This document shows positions 11,425-23,330 of a stretch of DNA of 64,000 bases, one piece after another. Position 1 is the first letter of the stretch, and each line of letters begins with the position of its first letter. The translations under genes were made by a program, and so were the position numbers. Source of the stretch: Przewalskia tangutica (lineage: Eukaryota > Streptophyta > Magnoliopsida > Solanales > Solanaceae); contig CM056729.1 in the NCBI GenBank assembly GCA_029844215.1, positions 8,432,001 to 8,496,000 on the forward strand, read 5' to 3'. Under the pieces are notes generated by a model. That model was not told the DNA's origin. It saw only the letters and a list, made by a program, of their open reading frames with translations, and ran no database searches.

Positions 11425-11528
11425 AAATAAAGCCTTAGTGCATAAAATTATGATATATACTATCTCCATTTAAGTTTGTTTGACACTATTTTTTATTGTT
11501 AGTTCGCTTAGCTAGAAAAGAATGACAC

Positions 11529-11531
<3 letters not shown>

Positions 11532-11581
<50 letters not shown>
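11532..11581. repeat. (TA)n microsatellite
   Basis: About 25 TA dinucleotides. Confidence 0.98.
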
Positions 11582-11584
<3 letters not shown>

Positions 11585-12625
11585 TGAGAAGCCTTCATAA
11601 CCACACATATAATATTAATATTTAAAATTATAAGTCTCAAAAGATTTTTTATTTTCTTATTAATCTTATGTCTAGTCAAACTATATGAAGTAAAGTAAAT
11701 GGAGGGAGTAACAAGTGATATGGTTCACTCTTACAGAAGCGTATCTAATGTATTAGCTATGAGTTCATTTGAATCCATGGGTTTTGGCTTAGGTTATGTA
11801 CATGTGTTAAGAAAATGTACTAAATATGTATAAATAATTGATTTTAAACCCGGTAAAATTGAGAAAATGATAGAATTATGAATTTAAACCCATAAAGTTC
11901 AAATCCAAAATGTACTTTGTAAATGTTTGTTCTAGTGATTAATAAAGCTTTCTTTTCACAAAATAAAATCTTAAAATTGACATATTACATGTTAACTCCT
12001 CCCTCAATTCAACAGCTATTGGTTAGATCTGCGTTATTTGGTGAGTCATTTTTTCTTCATAGTTAGTTGTTTATTATTTGTTACGGAGATTTTAGAACTA
12101 GCCAGGGAACTCATGTTTTGAGCAATACATCAATTCTATTTGTATAAAGGCTCCATAAATAGTGTTTGTTTTATTATGATATCATATTACGCATATTATT
12201 ATTTATCAGTATTTCAGATTTTTTTTTATAGTTAATTTTTTAATTAACTTTCATTCAAATGATAAGTTTTGGACATAAATTTTGTAATTTAGAAAGTATT
12301 GTGATACTGCATAAGCATGATAGAGTTAAAACAGTAAGTTTTGTTTGATCTAGTTAAAACATTGATTGCCAACCACTTATTCGAGTATAAATCGTGACAA
12401 AAAGTAATTAGATGAACATAATACAAATTTCATACGAAGACCGTAGGTCATTTTCATTAAAACATACATAAACTTGATACATGCTTCAATAAGGATTGAT
12501 GTGTCACAACTTATTTAGTGTGCTAAATGGCTGCTAGAGGCCAAGTACACAACATTATAAGTTACCCTTTAAGAAAGGCGATACTTTATTATTATGTGTG
12601 ACACTAGATCCTTAATCTTTCTTAA
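11582..12625. other. AT-rich intergenic region
   Basis: No ORF, RNA or transposon end can be supported. The 3' flank of the defensin gene lies at its right end. The 11755-11935 stretch ('ttaaacccggtaaaattg', 'aaacccataaagttc') resembles decayed dispersed repeat. Confidence 0.5.
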
Positions 12626-13309
12626 TTACTCCATAATGATCTCTCCTTCAAGCAAAGCTTCACTTAGAGTTTTTGGTTCCTCAGTCAAAGTCAACTCAGC
12701 TTCATCTGAAATATTCTCATCAAATACACATCGCCTAGTGCATAGGCACTTTCTTCGACTACAATGTCCACTAGTAAACCTCTCCCTTCTGCAGGCTCTT
12801 CTGCAGGATGAATCGGTAAAGCATAATCCTGTGAAAGTTACGCGGTGATGTGCAAATTCTCTGAGCTTGCACCTCTGCAAATCATTCACAAATAGTTACA
12901 AATGTTAGGGAAGAAAAATACATAATCAATAGAAAAATTCACAGTATTGAAAATATAGAAATTAGCGATAGACAAATTTTATAGTTAAACAACAAAATTC
13001 ATTGTTAACCTTATTTAGCAACAACTTAAGAACATATAAACTACAAGCTATCTAGTGACAAATTAGCAACCAGCTTCACAGCTGAATTCAATTTTTTTTT
13101 TATGTATACTATTAAATTACGTGTACACTCTTTAGAGGAATGCATAAAAATTTCTTTATGATTAATTCGTGAAATAGAGTAATATTACACATTAGTTTTT
13201 ATTATTTCATGAGGATATAAATTAGAGGAATAGATGGAGACAAACCATAGGCAACAAAGAACATCATTGCCAAGACCAGAAATGCAATGAAGCAAACGGA
13301 GCGAGCCAT
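12626..13309 (-). pseudogene. Class II floral-type plant defensin, frameshifted as given
   Basis: Two exons: 13309-13246 (64 bp) and 12874-12626 (249 bp), with a 371-bp intron bounded by GT and AG (acceptor 'tttgcag'). Exon 1 encodes a signal peptide starting MARSVCFIAFLVLA and ends after 'FVAY' plus one base, the classic intron position in this family. Exon 2 continues 'VQAQRIC', then after three more codons the frame is lost. The other frame carries the cysteine core ('GLCFTDSSCRRAC', 'SGHCSRRKCLC', 'CVFD') and an acidic C-terminal prodomain ending 'GEIIME', followed by TAA. Cysteine spacing suggests two bases are missing near 12841. Solanaceous homologues (tomato TPP3 and tobacco floral defensins) are secreted or vacuolar antifungal peptides with an eight-cysteine fold. 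The break could be real or a base-calling error. The mature part is unusually arginine-rich. Confidence 0.87.
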
Positions 13310-13398
13310 ACTTTGGATGAATTGCAAAAGATAGGAAATATTAATAATAAGAAATGATGCAATTCTGAGTTGTGAATAAACACTTACATAATAGAGGT

Positions 13399-13406
13399 AT
13401 TTATAG
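13399..13406 (-). promoter_or_regulatory. TATA box of defensin gene
   Basis: On the minus strand 'cctataaatacc' lies about 90 bases upstream of the ATG at 13309. That leaves a plausible 5' UTR of about 60 bases. Confidence 0.65.
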
Positions 13407-13409
13407 GCA

Positions 13410-14548
13410 GTGAAATAAGAGTAAAACCAAAAAGATAAAATTTGTTGGCCAATAAATGTGTGAAGCAAATTTTTCTACCATGATTGTTGGTAATTTTAAT
13501 ATTTGGAGATATATCAGTAACACAAAAACATGTTCCTCATGGTCATCAAACTTTTTTGTTTTTCTTTTTTTATTTCCCATTCGATGTACTTTGGTACTTG
13601 TTTTGGAGCTCGACTAATCTGGATTTGCTCCAAAAAATCTTACTTCGGGCTCGTCTTTTAATAGTTGTTAGATGAAAGAACCTAGTGTTCGTATTGCCAT
13701 CCAGTAGCCATTGTAGCGGAGCTAGCACAGGACTCACGGGTTCTGCCGAACCCAGTTATTTTGATCTAAATTCTATGTTTGTCTTCAAAAATTCATTGAA
13801 TATGTATAAATTATTAATTTACCACCCAACAACTTAAGCGAATTAGAATTCTGAACCCACAAGCTTCGAATTTTGACTTCGTCTATGAGTACGTTACGGG
13901 CTCGGCCGAATCGAATAACTTTGGTCCAAATACTACTAAAAACACAGGAATTAGTGACATAAATTATGTATCTTAAACATCAAAATCTACTGCTAAATTA
14001 GCGATGGATTATCAAAAAATTATATTAGCTACGAGCAATTTAGTGATGAAGTTTGTAGATAATTCCAGATTTTTTGTAGTTAAACCTGCGTCTGCCTTAA
14101 GAAATTTATTGAATATATATAAATTATTCATTAAGAACGCCGTAATGTAAAAGGACTAGAATTACGAACTATAACCTTCAAATTATGGATCCTCCTTTGT
14201 TTAGGAACTCGACTAATCCGGATTAACGTCACGTGTAAGTCTTACTAAAAGGGAAAACACTCCCTATTAGAATTTTAATCATTGGCAGGGCTCGAATTTC
14301 AAGACCTTTGAAAGAGAACCTGACTATCCGACTGAAACTCTTATTAGTTATACTTATAACAAGGGTTAATACTATATATATAAGATCATCCAACTTTCAT
14401 TTCATTGATCAAAGCCATAAGAGATAAGTAAAAAAATTGACGGAAACATTAATTCAACTATACCTGTAAATCAACATATATTTTTTGTATAAATCAATTT
14501 TCTCGTGATATATGGAAAATTTGAATTTCTTTCGATACATAATTAATC
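13410..14548. other. Defensin upstream region with dispersed repeats
   Basis: No gene is seen. Two partial, diverged copies of one dispersed repeat lie at about 13715-13870 ('agcggagctagcac', 'cgggttctgccgaacccag') and 14060-14200. CACTA-like subterminal wording ('ttagcgatggatt', 'agctacgagcaatttag') is at 13990-14060. The gene's promoter should lie in the first few hundred bases. Confidence 0.4.
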
Positions 14549-14767
14549 TAATGACTTTAGCACAAGTTAAGACATCACAAAATTATAATCTTGGTGAAGA
14601 ACTAGTTATAAAACCCTAATTTAATGACTTTAGCACAAGTTAAGACATCACAAAATTATAATCTTGGTGAATAACTAGTTATAAAACCATAATTTAATGA
14701 CTTTAGCACAAGTTAAGACATCACAAATTTATAATCTTGGTGAAGAACTAGTTATAAAACCCTAATT
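14549..14767. repeat. Tandem repeat, 3 x 73 bp
   Basis: Three head-to-tail copies start at 14549, 14622 and 14695, each beginning 'taatgactttagcacaag' and ending 'aaaacc(c/a)taat'. They differ by only a few bases, so the expansion is recent. Confidence 0.95.
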
Positions 14768-14985
14768 TAAATCTGATATTTTTCCTACTACAAGTGTTAC
14801 GATTTTGAAGTTTTAAAAATTCGTGTATTCTTTAATTTCTTTGGTAAAAAATAACTTTTTTCTACTTTTAACTTTGATGTGCAGGGTCTAAAGTTCAATA
14901 ACGATGACATTTAATACAATAATTAATTTTTTATTTAAAAACAATTGAAGAAAGGAATAATTTGAAAGGAAAAGAAAACACTTAC

Positions 14986-15094
14986 GAACATAGCTCGTAT
15001 AAAATGTAGCAGTCCGTGGTGTATTCAAATCTACATAAAACAAAGTAGCCACAAAACCCAAAATTAGAAGAACACTACTTTTAGAAATTGCCAT
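14986..15094 (-). CDS. Candidate first exon of a small secreted protein
   Basis: On the minus strand an ATG at 15094 opens a frame beginning MAISKSSVLLILGFVATLFY, a plausible signal peptide with a hydrophobic core. The frame runs 109 bases to a strong splice donor (gtaagt at 14985-14980). No second exon could be recognised downstream, and the 73-bp tandem repeat lies there. The upstream sequence is the right copy of the duplicated block, consistent with a once duplicated promoter. No family was recognised. It may be a relic. Confidence 0.35.
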
Positions 15095-15129
15095 TTCTTT
15101 GCTATAAATGTAACGATTCATTTGGTTGT

Positions 15130-15968
15130 TTAACACTTTTTGGTCTAATATTTTAGAAATTGCCGTTTGGTTGCTTAGCACTATATCGGATAAGAATTAG
15201 TGGTTTTTTGTTTATTTTAAGTTAAATTTTGAGCTATCCCTTTAGCTACGGTGATATAATTGACGGTAATTTTTGAAATATATTTATTTAATGTGTGTGA
15301 ATAATTTATTCATAGAAATATTATTTGCACCCAAATATGTAGTATTTGACAAGTATGTAAATTTTAAAGTAGACAAAGTGATTAGGTGAATTGGAGAAAT
15401 ATTGTGATAAGCGTTGGGCTAGGCCACCTTATATTTGTTATGTATAATTTGCCCTAGGGATTAGTTCACAAACATTAAGTGTCTTGAAAGAGAGAAACAA
15501 GTGCTGGGCATTTTGGAGTTTCAGTGGCCGCATATTGAGTATTTTGGTAAGAATTCTTTTTAGGGTATTTTGGTAAGAATTTTTTGTGTGTTAATAGGAC
15601 GGAGGCATAAGGAAGAGAATTGAGATAGATTAGTTTCCACTATTAGGAAAGGAAAAATTGGACGTGATTAGAGGGTAGTGGTTTACAATTAGTGAATTTC
15701 ATTTCATTACCGTGTGCTGTAGGCAATTATTTCAAGATTTGTGTTTTTATTATTATTATATAAATTGTGGAAATTTATCAATTTGATTAGGTGAGGGGTC
15801 ATGATGAAGTAATGATGAAGGAATCATTTGTGGGCAAGAATGATAGATTGAAATAAGGCCCTGAAAAGTCATTGTTCGAAAATCTTCTTCTGGTTTCGAA
15901 ATTTTCTTGTATATATCATGTTGAAATTTCAACCTTTATATGTTGGGTCTACTTTACTGAATATTAGG
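15130..15968. repeat. Duplicated block, right copy
   Basis: This is the counterpart of 2943-4420 without the SINE and MITE, and shows their empty sites near 15335 and 15475. It lies directly upstream of the candidate minus-strand exon ending at 15094. An extra 'tattttggtaagaattctttttaggg' duplication near 15540-15590 distinguishes it. Confidence 0.8.
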
Positions 15969-16889
15969 TGTATTGAATTATATGTACACCTTCAAATTTA
16001 TGGTATTTGAGGGGTTGAAAGTGAGATTTTAATCCTAAGCTAAGATTTTATTGAAGGTTTAAAGTCCTAGTCTTAAGAAATGAGAATTTATTATTTGAGG
16101 GTTCATTTGTGGATGGAATTAACTAATTTTCTGGATATAGGTCCCTTAGGTTATAGATAAAATGACTTTTCAATAAAATTCCGATTTTTGTCCCTGTGGG
16201 CCCAGAGTCACTTTTTGGGTTCATATTGATTTCAAATTAAAGCGTAGCAATACGGGGTACTTAGATTCGTAATTTAACGTATATTGTACATTTGATTGAC
16301 CTTGTTCGTTCGGAAGCGTTCCGAAAAGGGAAGACTCAAGTTTGATTGTTTGTGGACCCGCTCGGTCTGGCCGAGTAGCTGATAGACCGAATAAGCACAG
16401 TAGTTGTTTAGAGCCGAATTTCAGGTAGGTTACGACTTACCTTCTCGATAGACTTCGGTTAGCGAATCATAATAGTTATTTAATGTCGGAGAAATCAGGT
16501 ATGCCTTCAGATATGAAGTTGGGATGGATTACTTAGTTTTGATATTATTGACTGATTTGTGGACTTGACTGTCTAGTGTTGACATTGGATTTGCACTTAG
16601 TTACCATATTGTGATTGTGATATAGTTGTCTCTCACTTATCTTGACATTATCATGGATAGAGGAAAGAATTTGACTTGATATTGTGATATGTGTTCATGT
16701 GTGGCACGATCTTGATATGATTCACTTAATATTATTATTTTGCATTGCATTCATCACTTTCATACTACATTGATATTATATGTGATTGATGTTGATGATG
16801 ACAAGAGGAAGGAAACATCCGTAATTCTTTGAACATACTTGATATTGCTATGTTTGTGACTTGTATTTGCATTCATCTCTCTTGATATC
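15969..16889 (+). mobile_element. Probable gypsy-type LTR relic, left part
   Basis: Sequence style ('tttcaggtaggttacgactt', 'ctcggtctggccgag') and the continuation after the nested solo LTR suggest one large gypsy-type LTR spanning 15969-18869. Its own ends and TSD were not identified. Confidence 0.45.
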
Positions 16890-17098
16890 TGATCGGTGTA
16901 TTTTATATACACCTTTTGAGTCAGTTTTAGTTAGTATTTTGTCCCATTTTGCACATATAAGTGTCGTATTAGGATAGTTTTTCTTTCTTTTGAGTCAAAG
17001 TGGTTAAAATGGCCAAATGGCGGGAAAAGAGCAAAAAGAGGGCAAAAGAGGAGATGCGGTGGAAAGAGAAAGTGGCGAACGAGGAAAAATCATGACAA

Positions 17099-17310
17099 GC
17101 GCGGCCTCCTGTGATCAGCGGGCGGCGCCACTATCGAGAGGTCGGAAGACTGGCGCCGCCGCCCGAGCAGCAGCGGCGCGGCGCTAAACATCAGGAGCTA
17201 CAGAAGATCTGTCGCGGCGCCCTCATGCGAATATCGGGCGCGACGCCAAAACACCCGACGGATTGCGAACTTGGCGCGCGGCTACTGCGCGCGTGCCGAC
17301 GCTGAAAAAT
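17099..17310. repeat. GC-rich cassette in solo LTR
   Basis: About 210 bases dense in 'ggcgcc', 'gcggcgc' and 'gcgcg' words inside an otherwise AT-rich LTR, ending about 55 bases before the TATA box. Similar cassettes occupy unrelated LTRs at 42537-42650, 54420-54545 and 60300-60475. Confidence 0.8.
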
Positions 17311-17365
17311 TAGGTCTTTTGACGAAAATGCGGGTCGCACGAAGGAAAGAGAGGCGGTTTGCGGC

Positions 17366-17373
17366 TATAAAAG
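17366..17373 (+). promoter_or_regulatory. TATA box of solo LTR
   Basis: TATAAAAG within 'gcggctataaaaggag'. Confidence 0.65.
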
Positions 17374-18264
17374 GAGAACCCTAGGCGGTTTTAAGGGTTC
17401 CCTTCTTGCACAACTCAAGACTTTGCTTGGAGATTGGATACCATTAGTTTAGTAATTTCTTTTCCTTTTCTTTACTTTATTTCAGCTTTATGATGAACTT
17501 TGAATTAGTTCTTGTCATATTTATGGCTAGGAACTAATTCTCTTATAAGGCTTTCCATGTTGAATTGCTAGAAACTTATGTTATAAATTAATGCACGCTA
17601 TGGTTATTTTTCTTATTGTGAGATCTATCCAATAATTGAGTTGAATTCTTGGTAATTAATTGACAACTAATTATCACTATATGATTTCTAATCGATTACG
17701 AAAAGGGGATTGTGAATATCTTTGTAAGTTGGGTAGACATTCTTGGATTGGGGATGAAAATACCTCAATTATTTATGTAGCGTTGATGAGAGGCTTAACA
17801 ACCCTAATTTTGCGCATTGTGCGTGACGGTCAACTAGGTTTTTGTTCTTAATCCTCCTATAAAGTTATCCTTATCACCGAAAGGTAGGTAAGGTGCGATA
17901 CTGGGGTTGAGTGTTTATATAACCCTAACGGGAGTATAAAACGATTTCGTAAACCTGATTTCTCCTAAAGAAAAATATCATAAGTTAATGCATTAGTAAG
18001 TAGCATAAGCGGATAGTAAGGATACATGGAAGCCCTATTCTCATCACCACTGAAGTAAATCTTTATAGTTAAATAGCTTGCATAATTCTTAGTTATAAAC
18101 AACAAATCAGTTATCAATTCACCAAATAGATACTAGAAAATAGATAGTTGGTAATTGAACCCTAATCCTTGTGGACGATATTCGGTCTTATTAAGACTAT
18201 ACTACTTGTCACGATAACGTGCACTTGCGTTTAAAGTTTGTGCATCTTAACGCGCATCAATATC

Positions 18265-18869
18265 TCACTTATCATAGGAAATGGAAAGATAACGAAAATG
18301 GCTTGCAATTGTGAAGTGTACTTTATGACATGTGTAATTGATATCATGTATGACATACAATCTTATTTCGTATGATAATTTGTTATGATCTATAAGTGGA
18401 AATGATGATAAGTGAGAGAGTGTAGCCTTCAAGATCTTTGCAAGAAAGCGTAAAAGGGAGATGAGTGTCCGTTGTTCGAGGTCATTATCGGGATCATGAG
18501 AGTGTCTGATGCCTAAGATATATCGGGATCGTGAGAGTGGTACATGGACTTTACGAGTTCCCCATGGGTCAGGATTGTCGGGAGTATGGAAGATATTCCG
18601 TCATGAGCATGTGTGTACGATATGAGACAGTTGACCAGTGCATTGCATATATATTCACATTACATCCACTCATATCTGTGATTCTTGTTATTGTATTCAT
18701 TATATCACATGATGTGTTTCAGCTTTGTTTCCTTGGTTGTTGATTCATTTGAGATGTTGTATGCTTGTTAGCTTCTTACTTAGACACTTGATGGATTCGA
18801 GGCTAGGTTATGACTGTAGACTACTGAGATCTACTGTAAATCACCTCATTGCAAGTCTTACATGGATGT
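18265..18869 (+). mobile_element. Probable gypsy-type LTR relic, right part
   Basis: This is the continuation of 15969-16889 after the solo LTR. The phrases 'atcgggatcgtgagagtgg' and 'gaccagtgcattgcatatat' recall a common solanaceous gypsy LTR. It is cut at 18869 by the LTR starting TGTTGACACCC. Confidence 0.5.
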
Positions 18870-19120
18870 TGTTGACACCCAATTTTGACCCTCTCGTCCA
18901 GTCTTTAGCTACAAAATTACACTAATTTTTAAAATAATTTTTTATAATTTTTATAATAAAATGCAACAATAATACATTAATGCAGGCGCAAATAAGCAAT
19001 TTAATAATGGCACCGCGTCTTACGCATTTATTAATTTTAAGCTCTGTCATAATTCTTAAATGATAATAAGTACGTAAGTAAATAATTTAACAACGACGTC
19101 GCGTCAAATAGCATAGTCGC
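18870..19120 (+). mobile_element. Older Ogre/Tat-like LTR, left part (nest host)
   Basis: It begins TGTTGACACCCAATTTTGAC like the younger element, but with several substitutions. It is split after GTCGC at 19120 by the complete element and resumes at 31794. The two flanks join through the 5-base TSD. Confidence 0.9.
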
Positions 19121-20265
19121 TGTTGACACCCAATTTTGACCCTCCCGTCCAGCCATTAACCATAAAATTACACTAATTTTGTAAAATAATTTTTTAGATT
19201 TTTATAATAAAATACAACAATAAAACATAAATACAGGCATAAATAAACAATTTAGTAATGGCGCCGCATTTTACGTAGAGTACTAAGCGCTTAGAGTCTC
19301 GCGCCCGCATTAATTAATTTTAAGCCCTGTCGTCATTAATAAATACATAAAATAAGTAATTTAGCAATGACGCCGATAGTGTAATCGTAACATAGCGCAT
19401 TTATTAATAATCATTTGTAATTTAAAATCAATTTAATCTAATATATGCATTTAATAGCGTCGCATTTATAAAAGCTTTAAACAATTCTTAAATATCATAC
19501 TTGCATTTAGCATTTAAATAATTTAATCTAAAACTCAATGTAATTTTAATTTAACTTCGCAATAATGCACAATAATAAGATTTTAAATAATAGCGCCGCA
19601 TTCTAGAGCATTAAGCATTAATTAAATAACACACCCGCATTTATTTTATAACAATTAGATAATTTAATCACAATTAATTTAATTACTTTGTCACTAATTA
19701 AAAGCCTAAAATTGTTAATTAGATAGCACATTAAACTAATTAAATAACTAATACCTAATTAATTAACCCCTAATTAAAACATTCTACCCACCCATCCGTC
19801 GCCACCGAGATAATTTTTCGTGACCCGATACCCGCGACCCAGCATGACCAAGCCCCACGCTTTATCTTACCCACGCGGCCCAGCGTCCATCGGCCTCGCG
19901 CTTATTTCCCGCCGTCGATCCAAGCCCATGACCTATTTCCCCCGCTTTATTTTCTTCCTCTCGGCCTTAGCCCATGGTCCTTCCCTCATCACCCAAAGCC
20001 CTTGAAAAGAAAACACTAAGAACCCTAAAATTTCAAAGCCGCCTTGTGCCCATCGCGCGGTAGATTCTCGCCTGAGAATCCGGCGTAATCAAGCTTTCCT
20101 TTACCCACGTACACCCATCCAACGATTTCTTACCATAAACCCATTATCTACTTTCCTTCCTATTGCAAAATCAGTAACAAATCGCACGATTCTCAGGAAT
20201 CAAGCACGAAATCGAGCCCAGAATCAGCCTTTTATTACTTACCTAATAGGGAACCCAAAACATGG

Positions 20266-20274
20266 CTATATAAG
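20266..20274 (+). promoter_or_regulatory. TATA box of 5' LTR
   Basis: CTATATAAG in 'catggctatataagcacatg'. The same sequence is at 28676-28684 in the 3' LTR. The downstream leader starts with purine-rich 'aaaggaggaggggagagcag'. Confidence 0.65.
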
Positions 20275-22499
20275 CACATGCAAAGGCATAAAGGAGGAGG
20301 GGAGAGCAGAGGACAGAGCTCAATCGGGGAGACTCAACAGGCATCGAGAATTAGGGAACTCAGTATCTAGGCCATTAGCATCTCAAGAATAGGTAATCTG
20401 AATCCCTCTCTCAATTCTAGCCAAAAATCAGCAAGCAACTTTACCCTTCTATTCGCATCGCAAACCCAAAACCCGTCGAGTGGCAAGCGCCTTGTCTGTT
20501 GCCCGGTCGCACGGAGAAGGTAAATCCACTCCTCGACTTCTGTTCATTTCGTATTTGTGTATGAATTTGTGTTAAATATGTGTTAGTTCATTCATGTTGT
20601 CGTATTCATTAATGTAGGAATATGACATTGAATAAGTCTGCTTTAATTAATATGGATGCATAATATCTAAATGTTAGGATGCTGTTCTGAGGTGTGATGT
20701 ATAATTTTCGATCGACTCACGATTTAATTGCTCGATTAGGTGTTTATTTTGTATGTTTTAAAAGGTTATAGCATCATGTCATGTGTTATAACTATTTGTC
20801 AAGTTGTCGAATAATATCTATACTAATTTGTATGCTCACTATTATATGTGTATTGGCATTTCTTTGGCATTGTCATATCGTGTTTAGTGTGCTTTTGGAT
20901 TATTTAAGTATTCGGGTATCACGTAAATTAAGCATCGCAAGACTTGAACGATGCAGGTTGTATTAATCCGTCATTACATTCTACGCTCGATTTACAATCA
21001 TGTTTCATATAGTCAGCATACGCAAGTGTAATCTAATGTTGAAATCGTTTAATTGAATGAGAAGTGTCTTCAACTCTTACCTAGTTGTATACGTGTCTAA
21101 AGCTTTGTTAGGAATATGTGTTATCTGCTTGGCTTAATGTACTTTCCCACGATTTTCCTTATTTTTTTAGATATGTCCAAACATGAGTAGATTCGATATG
21201 TATCAAATGTATATCATATGTGTCCTCAAAGCATGCTAGGAATCCTTGAACCATTTACGTATATTCCCTGTTAGTGTCTCTGTTTACTTGCTGAATTACC
21301 GTTTGCACCATGTAGCAGTAAATGCATACTATAGGTTAAGATCTTGTATGTTCCTAAAATTGAATAAAGGAAATGTTTGTCTATTTGCCGCAGTATTGTA
21401 ATATCACCAAAAGGTGCGAGTTGATTGCTGAAATAATATGTTTGCATGGTCATATGGTCTGAAATGGCGTAGAGTTTTGGCATTATAGTCTGTTTTGGTA
21501 TACATTAGCAGTGGTCTCTTCTAGTCAGGTGGAATTGATATTCTTATCTGAATGTCAGTAGCATGCTTATCTCTGATTTTTTTTGCAACTGGTAGTCGAA
21601 ATATGTGTAGATTCGAATCTATTATTAACATCAGTAGACCTTATACCCTGTCTGATATGCTGAAACCAGTCCCCTGTGACGTCCATATTGAGCCTAGAAA
21701 TGTTAGTTCTAGTGTCTACCGAGGTCTCACAGTTGCAGTTAGGCCTCTGCCACTATTTTTCTTGCAAAAAATGATAAATTTGACTTTGCCCTAACTCTGA
21801 ATTTCTCTGTACTGGTTGCTTGTTCTGCAACAATTAATATTTTGCCCATAATTGGGCAGTATTCTCTTTAAAACATGGATAAGATTGTTATGATATATTT
21901 CAAGTGCACATCTGGTGATGTATAATGAATTTGACTTTACTTTGCATCTTGGCATGTCTCACACTCTTGAAATTTGAAATTGGATTGGATTGCCCCCACT
22001 TATTTATTTGCTTGCTTATACTTAAGTCCCCAAGCTGGGTTGAACAAGCATTTTTTATCTATTTCCCTCTTAATAAAGTTTGGAATATATACTAATCCTT
22101 ATCTTTTCTTTATTTACATGGCACGCATCGGAGCAAAACAAAGAGTCTCACGGCGAGACTCATCGCAAGCCATTTCAAATGGCGACCGCGTCGCGTTCGC
22201 ATTCGCTTGAAACTCCTAGAAAAACCGCGGGTGAGTCATCCGCTCCAATCCCTTCACTCTCTTAACTTTCTTGTCTTATTTTTATGCCTTTATTTGTTTA
22301 TTGTAATTTTATTATTTAATCTTGTAATTAATAGGAGAACTTCTAGCAATTAGGTCTTTAAATATATGAGACGGGAAGTAATTACATTTTAGGAATACGC
22401 TTACTTTATTTGTCTTTTGGGGCTATTAGGCATGTTCAAAAGCGGCAAAAATAATAATCTAACTTGCATCATAAAATCGACAATTTGTTAAAATCCATA

Positions 22500-23330
22500 A
22501 ACAGATTTTCTCTTAAACTCTCAAAATAGCATCTTAACATTTTGCATTCCTTAGCACCCTTTAGCCCCTCTTTAAACTTTAGTAACATTTTAGCACCTTC
22601 CTAGCATTCTTTGTACTTTAGCATATAGCACCTTTTGCCCTTTTAATACTTTAAGCACCTTTTAAACATTTTTACATGCTAGCATCTATTTCCTAACATT
22701 CAGCACTTTAGTATTTAACACTTTTAAGCACCTCTTAGCACCTTTAGCACCCTTCTATCATTTAATGCCTTTTAGCAACCTTCAATATTTTAAGCACTTT
22801 AAACATTTAGCATTTGACTCTTTTATTTATTTATAACACCTTTTGCCCTTTTTAGACTTAAGCACCTTTAAACATTTTAACATTTTTTTTTTTTTTTTTT
22901 TTTTTAGCATTTTATTAAGCGGGAAGATCTTTTACTTTGCATTTTTTAAAATATAATAATTACCCTAGGTTTGGCAGGACAACCACAAGTTAGCGGATCT
23001 TAGAGGGTGTCTAACCCCTTCCCTCTAGATTAATAAAGAACCCTTACCCAGAATCTCATTAAGTTTAGCAGACCCTTAAAATGGAGTTAATGTTTTACTT
23101 CAAACTAGTTAAACATTTAGGTGTCCTAATTCACCCAATTAATTAGGTGGCGACTCCGCGAACCCTTAGCATTCTAGCAACCCTTTAGCATTTTAGCAGC
23201 CCTCTTTATATTTTAGCATTTTTAAACTTTAGCACTTCTTAGCATTTTGCACCTTTAGCATCTTTTAAACTTTAGCATCTTTGGCAATTTTAGCATCCTT
23301 TTAGCATTTTATTATTTTCTAACATCTGCA
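22500..23330. repeat. Degenerate TTTAGCA-rich tract in LTR
   Basis: Variants of 'tttagcacctttt' recur dozens of times with no fixed period. The tract is interrupted by the conserved block 22965-23160. The same tract is in the 3' LTR (30915-31735) and a short form is at 460-600. Confidence 0.85.

Larger units (their letters stand above)
16890..18259 (+). mobile_element. Solo LTR, 1370 bp, TSD ATATC
   Basis: It begins TGATCGGTGTATTTTATA and ends GCGCATCA, flanked by ATATC (16885-16889 and 18260-18264). It belongs to the same family as 8348-9675. A GC-rich cassette (17099-17310) full of GGCGCC and GCGGCGC words lies just upstream of the TATA box at 17366-17373. Confidence 0.93.
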
